NCBI RefSeq assembly: GCF_003121405.1
Contig: NZ_QBUY01000086.1
Location: forward strand, 1 to 39,248
Source: Paraburkholderia sp. C35
Lineage (GTDB): Bacteria; Pseudomonadota; Gammaproteobacteria; Burkholderiales; Burkholderiaceae
Length of the DNA: 39,248 nt
Direction of reading: 5' to 3'
How positions within the stretch are numbered: the first letter of the stretch is position 1; the number at the start of each line of letters is the position of its first letter. Shown here piece after piece: positions 1 to 8,058 of the stretch. A program made the translations under genes and the position numbers. Under the pieces are notes generated by a model. It worked only from the letters and a program-made list of their open reading frames with translations. It was not told where the DNA came from and did not search any database.

Positions 1-19
1 AGATGTGTATAATAGACTG
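1..19. other. Probable Tn5/Nextera mosaic-end remnant at contig start
   Basis: The first 19 bases match the Tn5 mosaic end (AGATGTGTATAAGAGACAG) at 17 of 19 positions, with differences only at positions 13 and 18, and the match starts exactly at base 1. A chance match of this quality at a fixed position is very unlikely. It is most simply untrimmed library adapter, so bases 1-19 should not be treated as genomic. The following 41 bases before the tagH stop contain nothing recognisable. Confidence 0.7.
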
Positions 20-60
20 CTTTCGGGTCTGTTGCGTGGACTACTCGCGATGCAAGACGA

Positions 61-1866
61 TCAGTGCTGGCCACCCGGGTCTGTCTTGCCGCTCTTGCGC
101 GCGGCGAGCAGCGCGTCGATCTGTGCCTCGTAGGCTTCGTTGAAGGCCTTGCCGAAAAGACGCTGAAAGTCGTCCTCCGCTTCGCGCGCCACGCCTGCCT
201 GACGCTCGACGAACAGATCCCATAGCTTTGCCTTGCGGTTCGACAAGACCTTCTCCATCACGCCGCCCGCTTTCAGTTGCGCTTCGATGCTGACGGGATC
301 GAAGCGACCCAGCACCTCGGCCAGCGCCGCCCGCATGCCGACGATCACGGCCAGTTCGTGCGATTCGATATCGTTGAAGGCGCGCTCCAGTGCCTCAGCG
401 GGCGGCAGATAACCGCTGCCACGGCCTGTGAGCATCTGCGCAAGCGCGCTGTCGACATCGGGGAAAAACTTCAGCGGATTGTTGTCGCGCGCGACGATCA
501 GCGTGACGTCGAGACGCGCTTCGCGACGTGTCATCGAACGCGCCCGCAGAACAGCCATGGTGCCGCGCAGCGCTTCGCGCAGCATCATGCCGACCAGTCG
601 CGCGAGTTGCTCCGGCGGCAGGTTCGGTGCGCGGGTCGGGTCGATGCCGAGACCTTCGAGTAAGGCGGCGAAGGTGTCGCCTTGCGGCGCTGGGGGGCGT
701 GGCGGCGAGGGTTCGGACGCGACGGATGGTGCGGTGGGCTTGGGAGTCACTACGGCGGGCGTGATGCTCGCGGCAGATGTCGCTTCAGGTTCGTGTTGCG
801 TGATGGCAGCTTGCTGCGCGGCGGGCTGGATCGGTGCAGGTGCAGGTGCAGATACAGGTGCAGGCACGACAGGCGCCGGCGCCGCCGCATCCGGCAGTGA
901 AGACGCAGGCGCGATCTCCGTGAGGTCTTCCGGAATGAGCTTGCCTCCCGCCGGCGCAAGCAGATCGTCGAATGGTGTCGCAGCGCCGGCGCCTGGATTA
1001 TCGAGCAGGCCTGGCGATAAACCTGTTGGCCCGCCTGCTGATGGCACCGAGGTCTGTGGCGCGCTTCCAAATGCAGGTGCCGGAGCAGGTGCTGGCACAA
1101 CCGCAGGCGGCGGCGCAAAAAGCGGTGACGCATGCGCCGCACCCGTCTGCCCACCACGCGTTTGCGCCGGTGTTTCCCATTGCGCGAGCACATCGGCGAG
1201 TGGATCGTAGTCAGCGGGAATCCCACCGGGCGAAGCTGCCGACGGCCCCGGCACGACAGGCGCAGCATGCCCGGACGCCGAAGCAGAACCGGCACCAGAA
1301 GGCGCCGCAACCGGCGCGGAAAACGCCTGAAACTCCGGCGCCACATGATCGCTTTCCGAACCCGCGAAACGCGGCCCCGATGCAAGCGGCGCGCGCTCGC
1401 CGAACGCGGGCTGTCCCAACGGATCGAGCGCGCCAATCCCAAACGGATCGCCGAGCGCATCGCCAGGCAACGGCCCGTCGAGCACCTTTACGGCTGCCAG
1501 CGGATCGGCCAGCCCAGTGATGCTGCGCGCCCCCACCACACGCTCGGCAATCGCCACTTCCAGCAGATAGGTGCCGATCACCAGCCGGTCGCCATTCGCG
1601 AGACGCGCCTCGCGCGTGCCACCCAGCGCGCGCTGATTCAGCACGCTCGGGTTGCTGCCCAGATCGCACAGCAGATACTCGCCACCACGGAACTCGATGC
1701 GCGCATGCACGCGCGAAATCGCGCGCTGCTGGTCGGGCAGCACCAGCGTGCAATCCGTCGCGCGGCCAATGGTGCCGCCCGCCGGGCCGAACTCGACCGC
1801 AATCGGCTCGGCCACCGGCTCGTCATTGAAGCGCGCGACGCGCAACGAAAGAATCGGATCGTTCAC
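61..1866 (-). CDS. tagH: T6SS-associated FHA-domain protein TagH
   Basis: The 601-residue product has an N-terminal forkhead-associated domain (about residues 25-95) with the phosphothreonine-pocket pattern Gly34-Arg35 and Ser51-x-x-His54. A long Ala/Pro-rich low-complexity linker follows (about 130-400), then a conserved helical C-terminal domain (about 405-590) typical of T6SS TagH proteins. FHA proteins of this family are phosphorylated by a PpkA-type kinase and dephosphorylated by PppA in Pseudomonas, gating T6SS assembly; kinase and phosphatase homologues both lie in this window. It is the last visible gene of the minus-strand T6SS operon, 50 bases after vgrG. The membrane-complex genes that usually follow are off the contig. 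Stop is TGA. Confidence 0.9.
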   Translation of the reverse strand: MNDPILSLRVARFNDEPVAEPIAVEFGPAGGTIGRATDCTLVLPDQQRAISRVHARIEFRGGEYLLCDLGSNPSVLNQRALGGTREARLANGDRLVIGTYLLEVAIAERVVGARSITGLADPLAAVKVLDGPLPGDALGDPFGIGALDPLGQPAFGERAPLASGPRFAGSESDHVAPEFQAFSAPVAAPSGAGSASASGHAAPVVPGPSAASPGGIPADYDPLADVLAQWETPAQTRGGQTGAAHASPLFAPPPAVVPAPAPAPAFGSAPQTSVPSAGGPTGLSPGLLDNPGAGAATPFDDLLAPAGGKLIPEDLTEIAPASSLPDAAAPAPVVPAPVSAPAPAPIQPAAQQAAITQHEPEATSAASITPAVVTPKPTAPSVASEPSPPRPPAPQGDTFAALLEGLGIDPTRAPNLPPEQLARLVGMMLREALRGTMAVLRARSMTRREARLDVTLIVARDNNPLKFFPDVDSALAQMLTGRGSGYLPPAEALERAFNDIESHELAVIVGMRAALAEVLGRFDPVSIEAQLKAGGVMEKVLSNRKAKLWDLFVERQAGVAREAEDDFQRLFGKAFNEAYEAQIDALLAARKSGKTDPGGQH

Positions 1867-1916
1867 TTGTCTCCCCGGCCTCCACGGCCAAGCTTCGCAT
1901 CATGATTTGCGCGTCG

Positions 1917-3905
1917 TCATTTGAGTTTCTTCGTGCCGTCGTCGGCGTCTTTCGGCGCGGTCGGCGCAGTCGGCGACGAGCCGCTGCCCGAACCCGCCGA
2001 GCCGCCCGAGTTCAACAGGATCGGCGTCCCCGATACCGCGACGCTCGCGGGCCCCACCACCACGAACGCGCCACCCGCCTTGAGCGTGATGCTCACGCCC
2101 GCCTCGATCACGACATTCATGCCCGCCTTGATATGCACGTTCATGCCTGCATCGAGCGCGTAATCCATGCCGACCTTTTCCTGCAGCTTCTGGCTGACGT
2201 TCAGCGAATCGTTGCCGTCCACCTTGGCGTTGCGGTCGCCCGTCACGGCATCGTGGCGCGCGCCCGTCACTGCGATAAATTCATTGCCCGTGACCTTCAG
2301 ATGCCGGTCGTTGCCGACATTGGCCAGCGTGTCGTTCTTGATCCACGATTCGTGGTCTTTCTCGGCGTGAAAGAACAGTTGCTCGCTGCCCTTCGTATCG
2401 TCGAAACGCATTTCGTTGAAGCCGCCACCGCCCTTGGTCGAATTGCTCTTGAGCGTCGATAGCGCGGAATTCGCCGGCAGATCGTAGGGCGGCATGGTGT
2501 TCGCGTTGTACACGCAGCCCGTCACGAGCGGCCGGTCGGGATTGCCTTCGATGAAATCGACCAGCACTTCCTGGCCGATCCGCGGAATGAAGAACGTGCC
2601 CCAGCGCTTGCCCGCCCAACTGTGCGACACACGCACCCAGCAACGCTTCATCCGTTCGCTGCTGTCGGAGGGCGGCGCGAACTGCTCCCAGTGAAACTGC
2701 ACCTTGATGCGGCCATACTTGTCGGTGAGAATTTCGTCGCCGTCGGGGCCGACCACCATCGCGGTCTGCGGGCCTGCCGCCACGGGCGGCGGTGTGATGC
2801 GTTCGGCACGGAACTGGTTCTCCTTGCGCAGCACCGTAAAGCGGCAATCGAAGAACGGCAGCGCCTGCTGGTCGCTATAGCTCGACACGTAGACGTCCGA
2901 GTTGATTTCGTAATCGGCGCTGACCACCAGATAGTCGTGGTTCTGCGCATCGCACGCATGTTCCTGCAGCTTGAACAGGCCGCCCGGCCACACGCCGCGC
3001 GCGCTGGTGCGCCCGCTGATGCTGTCGTTGCGCGCCTGGCGGATTTCCACGCCCACTTTCGCGTAACGGTCGCCATCGCCCGATTCGATGTGGCCACTCA
3101 GATGCTCCTGCATCGTGTAGACGGGCGGGTCATAGACTTTCGGCCGCGTCGCGCGCGAAAGCAGTCCTTGCTGGTTACTCGACGACGGTTTCTCGAAGTC
3201 GTAATCGTTGACTTCGTACTTGCCCGTCTGCAGCTCCGCACCCGACGACCACTGATACACGCACTCCTTTTCCTGCACGGGTTCATACCAGCCGTCGTAG
3301 GAAATCGTCGCGTAGTGCGGGATCGACGTGTGGACATCGGCGGAATCGGTCAGCACGAGTGTGTGCTTGCCGCCCTTGTGCTCGAAGTAGTAGTAGATGC
3401 CCTCGTGCTCCATCAGGCGGCTGACGAACGCAAAATCCGTCTCGCGATACTGCGCGCAATGCTCCAGCGAAGGGTACGTCGCCGAGCATTTGTTGCTCAG
3501 GTCGATGTCGTAGTCCTGCAGCACCTTCGCGATGATGTCGGGCACCGTCATCTCATGAAAGAAGCGGCAGTGCGATGCGCGCGTGAGCAGCCAGAGCCGT
3601 GGCCGCACCGTCGCTTCATAGCGGGCCATGCGGTTGCGGGTCTTGTCGCCGGGCGCGAGCAGCCGGAACGCAGTGACGATGCCGTTGATCTGCCGCTCGC
3701 CGTCGGAAGGCAGATCGATCGCCACCGACATATCCTGGCCGAGCAGGTCGCCCGGTTTCAGATCGTTGCTCGCGCTGAGCAGATCCAGATGAAACTCGCT
3801 CAGGCGCCCCAGTTCCTCATGGCCCGTGAGACGCAGGAACAGCAGGTCGCTGCCGGCAGGCGCGCAACTGACGGTGACGTGGCGAGAGGTGTCCTGGCTG
3901 GTCAT
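1917..3905 (-). CDS. vgrG: T6SS spike protein VgrG (TssI)
   Basis: The 662-residue protein forms the trimeric spike that caps the Hcp tube. It has the gp27-like N-terminal half and a gp5-like OB fold around residue 400, where the family pattern of invariant Trp and Gly residues before and after SHSWAGKRWG is visible. A C-terminal DUF2345-type repeat beta-helix follows, then a Gly/Ser/Pro tail ending in Lys-rich sequence. No effector domain is fused to the C terminus. The ATG lies one base after the TGA of the PAAR-like gene, so the two are probably translationally coupled and act together as spike plus tip. No DUF4123 chaperone or cargo gene is next to it. Confidence 0.95.
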   Translation of the reverse strand: MTSQDTSRHVTVSCAPAGSDLLFLRLTGHEELGRLSEFHLDLLSASNDLKPGDLLGQDMSVAIDLPSDGERQINGIVTAFRLLAPGDKTRNRMARYEATVRPRLWLLTRASHCRFFHEMTVPDIIAKVLQDYDIDLSNKCSATYPSLEHCAQYRETDFAFVSRLMEHEGIYYYFEHKGGKHTLVLTDSADVHTSIPHYATISYDGWYEPVQEKECVYQWSSGAELQTGKYEVNDYDFEKPSSSNQQGLLSRATRPKVYDPPVYTMQEHLSGHIESGDGDRYAKVGVEIRQARNDSISGRTSARGVWPGGLFKLQEHACDAQNHDYLVVSADYEINSDVYVSSYSDQQALPFFDCRFTVLRKENQFRAERITPPPVAAGPQTAMVVGPDGDEILTDKYGRIKVQFHWEQFAPPSDSSERMKRCWVRVSHSWAGKRWGTFFIPRIGQEVLVDFIEGNPDRPLVTGCVYNANTMPPYDLPANSALSTLKSNSTKGGGGFNEMRFDDTKGSEQLFFHAEKDHESWIKNDTLANVGNDRHLKVTGNEFIAVTGARHDAVTGDRNAKVDGNDSLNVSQKLQEKVGMDYALDAGMNVHIKAGMNVVIEAGVSITLKAGGAFVVVGPASVAVSGTPILLNSGGSAGSGSGSSPTAPTAPKDADDGTKKLK

Positions 3906-3906
3906 G

Positions 3907-4296
3907 TCACGGAATCATCGTCTTGACGGTGGCCGGGTTGACGATCGTGACCACGCCGCCCCAGTTGCACATGCACTTCGATACGTTATCGAGCGACGGC
4001 TGGTTGCCGAGCAGCACGGTCGGCGCGCCCGTCACCCACGGCGACAGCGTCGCGGGGATGCACGGCATCGGCGTCAGCACGCCGAGCGCCGCCGTGGTCG
4101 CGGCGGCCACCGTCGGGTTGGCCAGCGAACTGCACATGCCGAACGGCAGGATGTTGACGAGCGGCACGTGATCCATGATGTTGGCGGCAGGCGGCCCTTC
4201 GCCCATCACGAGGTTCACGGGCAGAACCACGAGCGTCGACGGCGCGGCACCGAACGAACATTGCAGCGTCGCGCCCATGCTGACCTGTTGCGGCAT
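3907..4296 (-). CDS. PAAR-like (DUF4280) spike-tip protein
   Basis: This small protein (129 residues) has the DUF4280/PAAR-like pattern: GATLQCSFG near the N terminus, a central NIMPFGMCSS-like segment (here NILPFGMCSS), then PMPC and a C-terminal SKCMCNWGG motif. Conserved cysteines are suited to a sharpened, metal- or disulfide-stabilised tip on VgrG. An upstream in-frame TTG at 4332 would overlap the clpV stop. I prefer the ATG at 4296 because GGAG lies six bases before it, and the protein then begins directly with the conserved domain. It sits between clpV and vgrG in the T6SS operon. Confidence 0.85.
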   Translation of the reverse strand: MPQQVSMGATLQCSFGAAPSTLVVLPVNLVMGEGPPAANIMDHVPLVNILPFGMCSSLANPTVAAATTAALGVLTPMPCIPATLSPWVTGAPTVLLGNQPSLDNVSKCMCNWGGVVTIVNPATVKTMIP

Positions 4297-4328
4297 ACAG
4301 ACTCCGTCAATCAATGCGATACGTCCGC

Positions 4329-7028
4329 TCAATCGAACGCGTAGACGAACTCGCCCTCGCGTGCACCGATCTGCACTTTCGATACCGATGTGCCATTCAT
4401 CATGCGCGTCAGGAACTCGTTGCTGATATGCGGTAGCAGCGTGTTCGTGAGAATCGCGTCGATCATCCGGCCACCGCTTTCCAGTTCCGTGCAGCGGCTG
4501 GCGATCAGCTTCACCACGTCGTCGTCATACGCAAAAGGAATCTTGTGCGAGGTGCGCACGCGCTTCTCGATGCGCCCAAGCTGCAACCGGATGATCGCGC
4601 CGAGCATGGCATCGGACAGCGGGTAGTACGGAATCACCACGACGCGCCCAAGCAGTGCAGGCGGAAACACCTTCAGCAGCGGCTCGCGCAATGCTTTCGC
4701 GATGCCTTCCGGCTCCGGCATCAACTCCGGGTCTTTGCACAGATTGGTGATGAGATCGGTGCCTGCGTTAGTCGTGAGCAGGATCAGCGTGTTCTTGAAA
4801 TCGATCACGCGTCCTTCGCCGTCTTCCATCCAGCCCTTGTCGAAGACCTGGAAGAAAATTTCGTGCACATCCGGGTGCGCCTTTTCAACTTCGTCGAGCA
4901 GCACGACGCTATAGGGCCGCCGCCGCACCGCTTCCGTCAGCACGCCGCCCTCGCCATAGCCGACATAGCCGGGCGGCGCACCCTTGAGCGACGACACCGT
5001 ATGCGCTTCCTGGTACTCGCTCATGTTGATCGTGATGACGTTCTGTTCGCCGCCATACAGCACTTCGGCGAGCGCCAGCGCTGTCTCCGTCTTGCCGACA
5101 CCGGACGTGCCCGCCAGCATGAACACGCCGATCGGTTTGTTCGGATTGTCGAGACCGGCGCGCGAGGTCTGGATGCGCCGCGCGATCATCTCGGTTGCGT
5201 GGCCCTGGCCGATGATCCGCTTGTTGAGGTTCTCGGCGAGCTTCAGCACGTTCTCGATCTCGTTGCGCACCATGCGGCCGACGGGGATGCCCGTCCAGTC
5301 CTGCACCACCGACGCGACCGCCTGCTGATCGACAGTCGGCAGGATCAGCGGGTCGTCGCCCTGATGTTCCGCGAGCTTCGCCTGCAGTTCGCGCAGTGCG
5401 GCGAGTTGTGCTTCGCGCGTGGCTTCATCGGCGGGCGTCGGCGCGGGTGCGTCCGCTGCGCCTTCGACCTTGCCCGTCTCGTTGCGCAGTTGCGCGCGCA
5501 GATCGAGGATGCGCGTCACCAGCGCTTTTTCGGCTTCCCAGCGCGCTTCGAGTTCGGCCAGTCGCGCGCGTTCGGCTGTCACGCGCTCGGTCGCGACGGC
5601 GAGCCGTTCAGCCGTGTCCACACCTACTGCTGTCTCGCGTCCAATGATCTGCAATTCCGTTTCGAGCGCCGAGATGCGCTTTCTCGAATCGTCGACGGAA
5701 GGCGGCGTCGCGTGCTGGCTTACCGCGACGCGCGCACACGCCGTATCGAGCAGGCTCACCGATTTATCCGGCAACTGCCGTGCTGGGATATAGCGATGCG
5801 ACAGCCGCACAGCGGCTTCGAGCGCTTCGTCGAGCACCTGCACCTTGTGATGCTTTTCCATCGTCGAGGTGATGCCGCGCATCATCAGCACGGCTTTTGT
5901 TTCGTCCGGCTCCGGCACCTGCACGACCTGGAAGCGGCGCGTAAGCGCGGGATCTTTTTCGATGTGCTTCTTGTACTCGGCCCACGTGGTGGCCGCGACG
6001 GTGCGCAGCGTGCCGCGCGCGAGCGCCGGCTTCAGCAGGTTCGCGGCGTCGCCCGTGCCTGCCGCGCCGCCTGCGCCAACCAGCGTATGCGCTTCGTCGA
6101 TGAACAGGATGATCGGCTTTTCAGAGGCTTGCACCTCTTCAATCACCTGGCGCAGCCGGTTCTCGAACTCGCCCTTCATGCTCGCGCCTGCCTGCAGCAA
6201 GCCGACATCGAGCGTGCGCAACTGCACGTCGCGCAGCATCGGCGGCACGTCGCCCGCGACGATGCGCTGCGCAAAGCCTTCGACGACCGCCGTCTTGCCG
6301 ACGCCCGCCTCGCCCGTCAGGATCGGGTTGTTCTGGCGGCGGCGCATGAGGATATCGACCACCTGACGGATCTCCTCGTCGCGGCCGACAATCGGATCGA
6401 GCTTGCCGCTGCGCGCCTGCTCGGTCAGATCGGTAGTGAAGCGCCGTAGCGCTTCCTGCTTGCCCATCGAGGCAGGCGGCACGCCGCCGTCCGCGCTGCC
6501 GGATTGCGCGGCAGCGGCGGCCTGCGAACCGTCGGTTGCCGTCATCTCCGCTTCGGGCGAGCCGCCGAGCAGGCTGTCGAATTCATCCACCAGCGCATCG
6601 AGCTTGACCCGCTCGAACTGACGCGAGATGCCATACAGCCCATTGCGCAGCGACGATGTCTTCAACATGCCGACCACGAGATGACCCGTGCGCACCTGAT
6701 ACTCACCGAACATCAGCGAGCCGAACACCCAGCCGCGCTCGACGGCCTCTTCGACCTGCGACGAGATATCGACCACCGAACTCGCGCCACGCGGCAAGCG
6801 GTCGAGCGCCTCCGTCAGATCGCGTGCGAGCGCCGACGGCTCGATGCCGAAATGCTTGACGATGCGATGCAGATCCGAGTCCTGCAACTGCAGGATCTGA
6901 TGGAACCAGTGCACCAGTTCGATATACGGATTGCCACGCAGCTTGCAGAACACGTTGGCACTTTCTATTGCGCGGTAGGCCAGCTTGTTCAGCTTGCCGA
7001 ACAACGCTGCACGTTTGATTTCGGCCAT
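4329..7028 (-). CDS. clpV: T6SS AAA+ ATPase ClpV (TssH)
   Basis: The 899-residue ClpB-like ATPase recycles the contracted TssB/TssC sheath in the cytoplasm. It has an N-terminal Clp-N region (about 1-150), a first AAA module with Walker A GEAGVGKT at 239-246 and a Walker B/ FIDEAH motif, a coiled middle domain (about 430-530), and a second AAA module with Walker A GTSGVGKT near residue 640 and LLDEVEKAH. Length and motifs match TssH and not housekeeping ClpB, given its place between tssG and vgrG. Start ATG is four bases after the tssG TAG. Stop is TGA. If tssC is truly broken, this enzyme has no intact sheath substrate. Confidence 0.95.
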   Translation of the reverse strand: MAEIKRAALFGKLNKLAYRAIESANVFCKLRGNPYIELVHWFHQILQLQDSDLHRIVKHFGIEPSALARDLTEALDRLPRGASSVVDISSQVEEAVERGWVFGSLMFGEYQVRTGHLVVGMLKTSSLRNGLYGISRQFERVKLDALVDEFDSLLGGSPEAEMTATDGSQAAAAAQSGSADGGVPPASMGKQEALRRFTTDLTEQARSGKLDPIVGRDEEIRQVVDILMRRRQNNPILTGEAGVGKTAVVEGFAQRIVAGDVPPMLRDVQLRTLDVGLLQAGASMKGEFENRLRQVIEEVQASEKPIILFIDEAHTLVGAGGAAGTGDAANLLKPALARGTLRTVAATTWAEYKKHIEKDPALTRRFQVVQVPEPDETKAVLMMRGITSTMEKHHKVQVLDEALEAAVRLSHRYIPARQLPDKSVSLLDTACARVAVSQHATPPSVDDSRKRISALETELQIIGRETAVGVDTAERLAVATERVTAERARLAELEARWEAEKALVTRILDLRAQLRNETGKVEGAADAPAPTPADEATREAQLAALRELQAKLAEHQGDDPLILPTVDQQAVASVVQDWTGIPVGRMVRNEIENVLKLAENLNKRIIGQGHATEMIARRIQTSRAGLDNPNKPIGVFMLAGTSGVGKTETALALAEVLYGGEQNVITINMSEYQEAHTVSSLKGAPPGYVGYGEGGVLTEAVRRRPYSVVLLDEVEKAHPDVHEIFFQVFDKGWMEDGEGRVIDFKNTLILLTTNAGTDLITNLCKDPELMPEPEGIAKALREPLLKVFPPALLGRVVVIPYYPLSDAMLGAIIRLQLGRIEKRVRTSHKIPFAYDDDVVKLIASRCTELESGGRMIDAILTNTLLPHISNEFLTRMMNGTSVSKVQIGAREGEFVYAFD

Positions 7029-7032
7029 TTTG

Positions 7033-8058
7033 CTAGTCCTTCGATGAGTGTTGGGATGACGAAGCAGGATGCAATTTCAACTGACGCTGGTCCTGTTGCG
7101 CGGGGCCGCTCAGCAGCCAGCTGGTGTAGCCGAGCCGAGCGCGTTTTCCGAGCGCGAGACGCGGCACGTCTTCCTGTCTGAGCCACAGGTTCACATCCCA
7201 GTCGAGACCGTCGCGCACGTAGTTGCGCACCCAGTCCGTGAGCCGCCGCAGGCTGTCTCCGCCGGGCAGGAAACGTTCGTAGTCGGCCAGCGTCAACGGT
7301 CCGATGACGATGCGGAACTTGTGCTGGCAATCCCACACGCGCGCGCCAAGCAGCGTCGACATGCCAAGCGACGCCGAGCCGTCGCGCGCGCCCAGCCGTG
7401 ACAGCGTGTCGTGCGGCAATGCCATCCAGTGGCCGATCCATTGCTCGATGCGCACGGGCAGATTGAAAAAGCGTGCAAGGATCAGTTGCAGTCCCTCCGC
7501 GGGACGCGTCGGCCCTGCCAGTAGGCCCGCGAAATGCAGCTTCGCGAAATCGGGCACGGCGTCGCGTTCGCGCAGTGCCGCTTCGCCGAGTCCAAACGTG
7601 CTGCCCACATAGACGGAAAACCGGTCGCGCTCTGGCCGGTCGAGACTCACGGTCGGCTGCGCATTGGCCCACGCGCGATAGAACAGCGACACCATCCGGT
7701 GATGGAAAATGTCGAGAAAGCGCGCGAAGGTGGGATCGTTCGCGTTGTGGGCACGGTCGCGCACGTACTCGGTCAGATGCACGGGCAGCGGACCGTGCGG
7801 GCCCATCAGGCCGAAGAAATTGACGGCCAGCCGCGCCGCATGGCCGTCTTTCGACGGAATCAGCGCGCCGAGCGTGCTCGGGTGAAAGATCAGCTCGGGT
7901 TCCTGCGAGAAGCGCACGGCATCATCGCGCGGGCGCACCGACTCGCCAATGCGCGGCTTGTCACGATGCGCGTTTTCGATCAGCCTCAGCGCCTGGAAAA
8001 AATCGAAGCGATAAGCGTGCGCTTCGAGTTCGCGCAGCAGTGTCAGAGCGTCCGGCAT
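7033..8058 (-). CDS. tssG: T6SS baseplate protein TssG
   Basis: The product (341 residues) carries the N-terminal FFQALRLIE segment and the FGLMGPHGPLP motif characteristic of TssG (ImpH/VasB). It forms the baseplate wedge with TssF and TssE. The open frame extends to 8349, but the family start MPDALT is at 8058, giving a 16-base overlap with the tssF stop, typical of coupled tssF-tssG pairs. It stops with a TAG codon, showing that TAG is used as a normal terminator in this operon. Confidence 0.93.
   Translation of the reverse strand: MPDALTLLRELEAHAYRFDFFQALRLIENAHRDKPRIGESVRPRDDAVRFSQEPELIFHPSTLGALIPSKDGHAARLAVNFFGLMGPHGPLPVHLTEYVRDRAHNANDPTFARFLDIFHHRMVSLFYRAWANAQPTVSLDRPERDRFSVYVGSTFGLGEAALRERDAVPDFAKLHFAGLLAGPTRPAEGLQLILARFFNLPVRIEQWIGHWMALPHDTLSRLGARDGSASLGMSTLLGARVWDCQHKFRIVIGPLTLADYERFLPGGDSLRRLTDWVRNYVRDGLDWDVNLWLRQEDVPRLALGKRARLGYTSWLLSGPAQQDQRQLKLHPASSSQHSSKD

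Noticed and set aside
2622..3926. 434-codon plus-strand open frame antisense to vgrG
   Set aside because: Same pattern of shadow coding opposite a conserved gene; no motif and no ribosome-binding site of note.
3907..4332. TTG at 4332 as start of the PAAR-like gene
   Set aside because: The ATG at 4296 has a good ribosome-binding site and begins at the conserved domain; the extra 12 residues overlap the clpV end and have no family support.
4545..6449. 634-codon plus-strand open frame antisense to clpV
   Set aside because: It is the reverse frame of a strongly conserved AAA+ gene; the composition (Arg, His, Asp) is typical of a GC-rich antisense shadow and no domain is visible.
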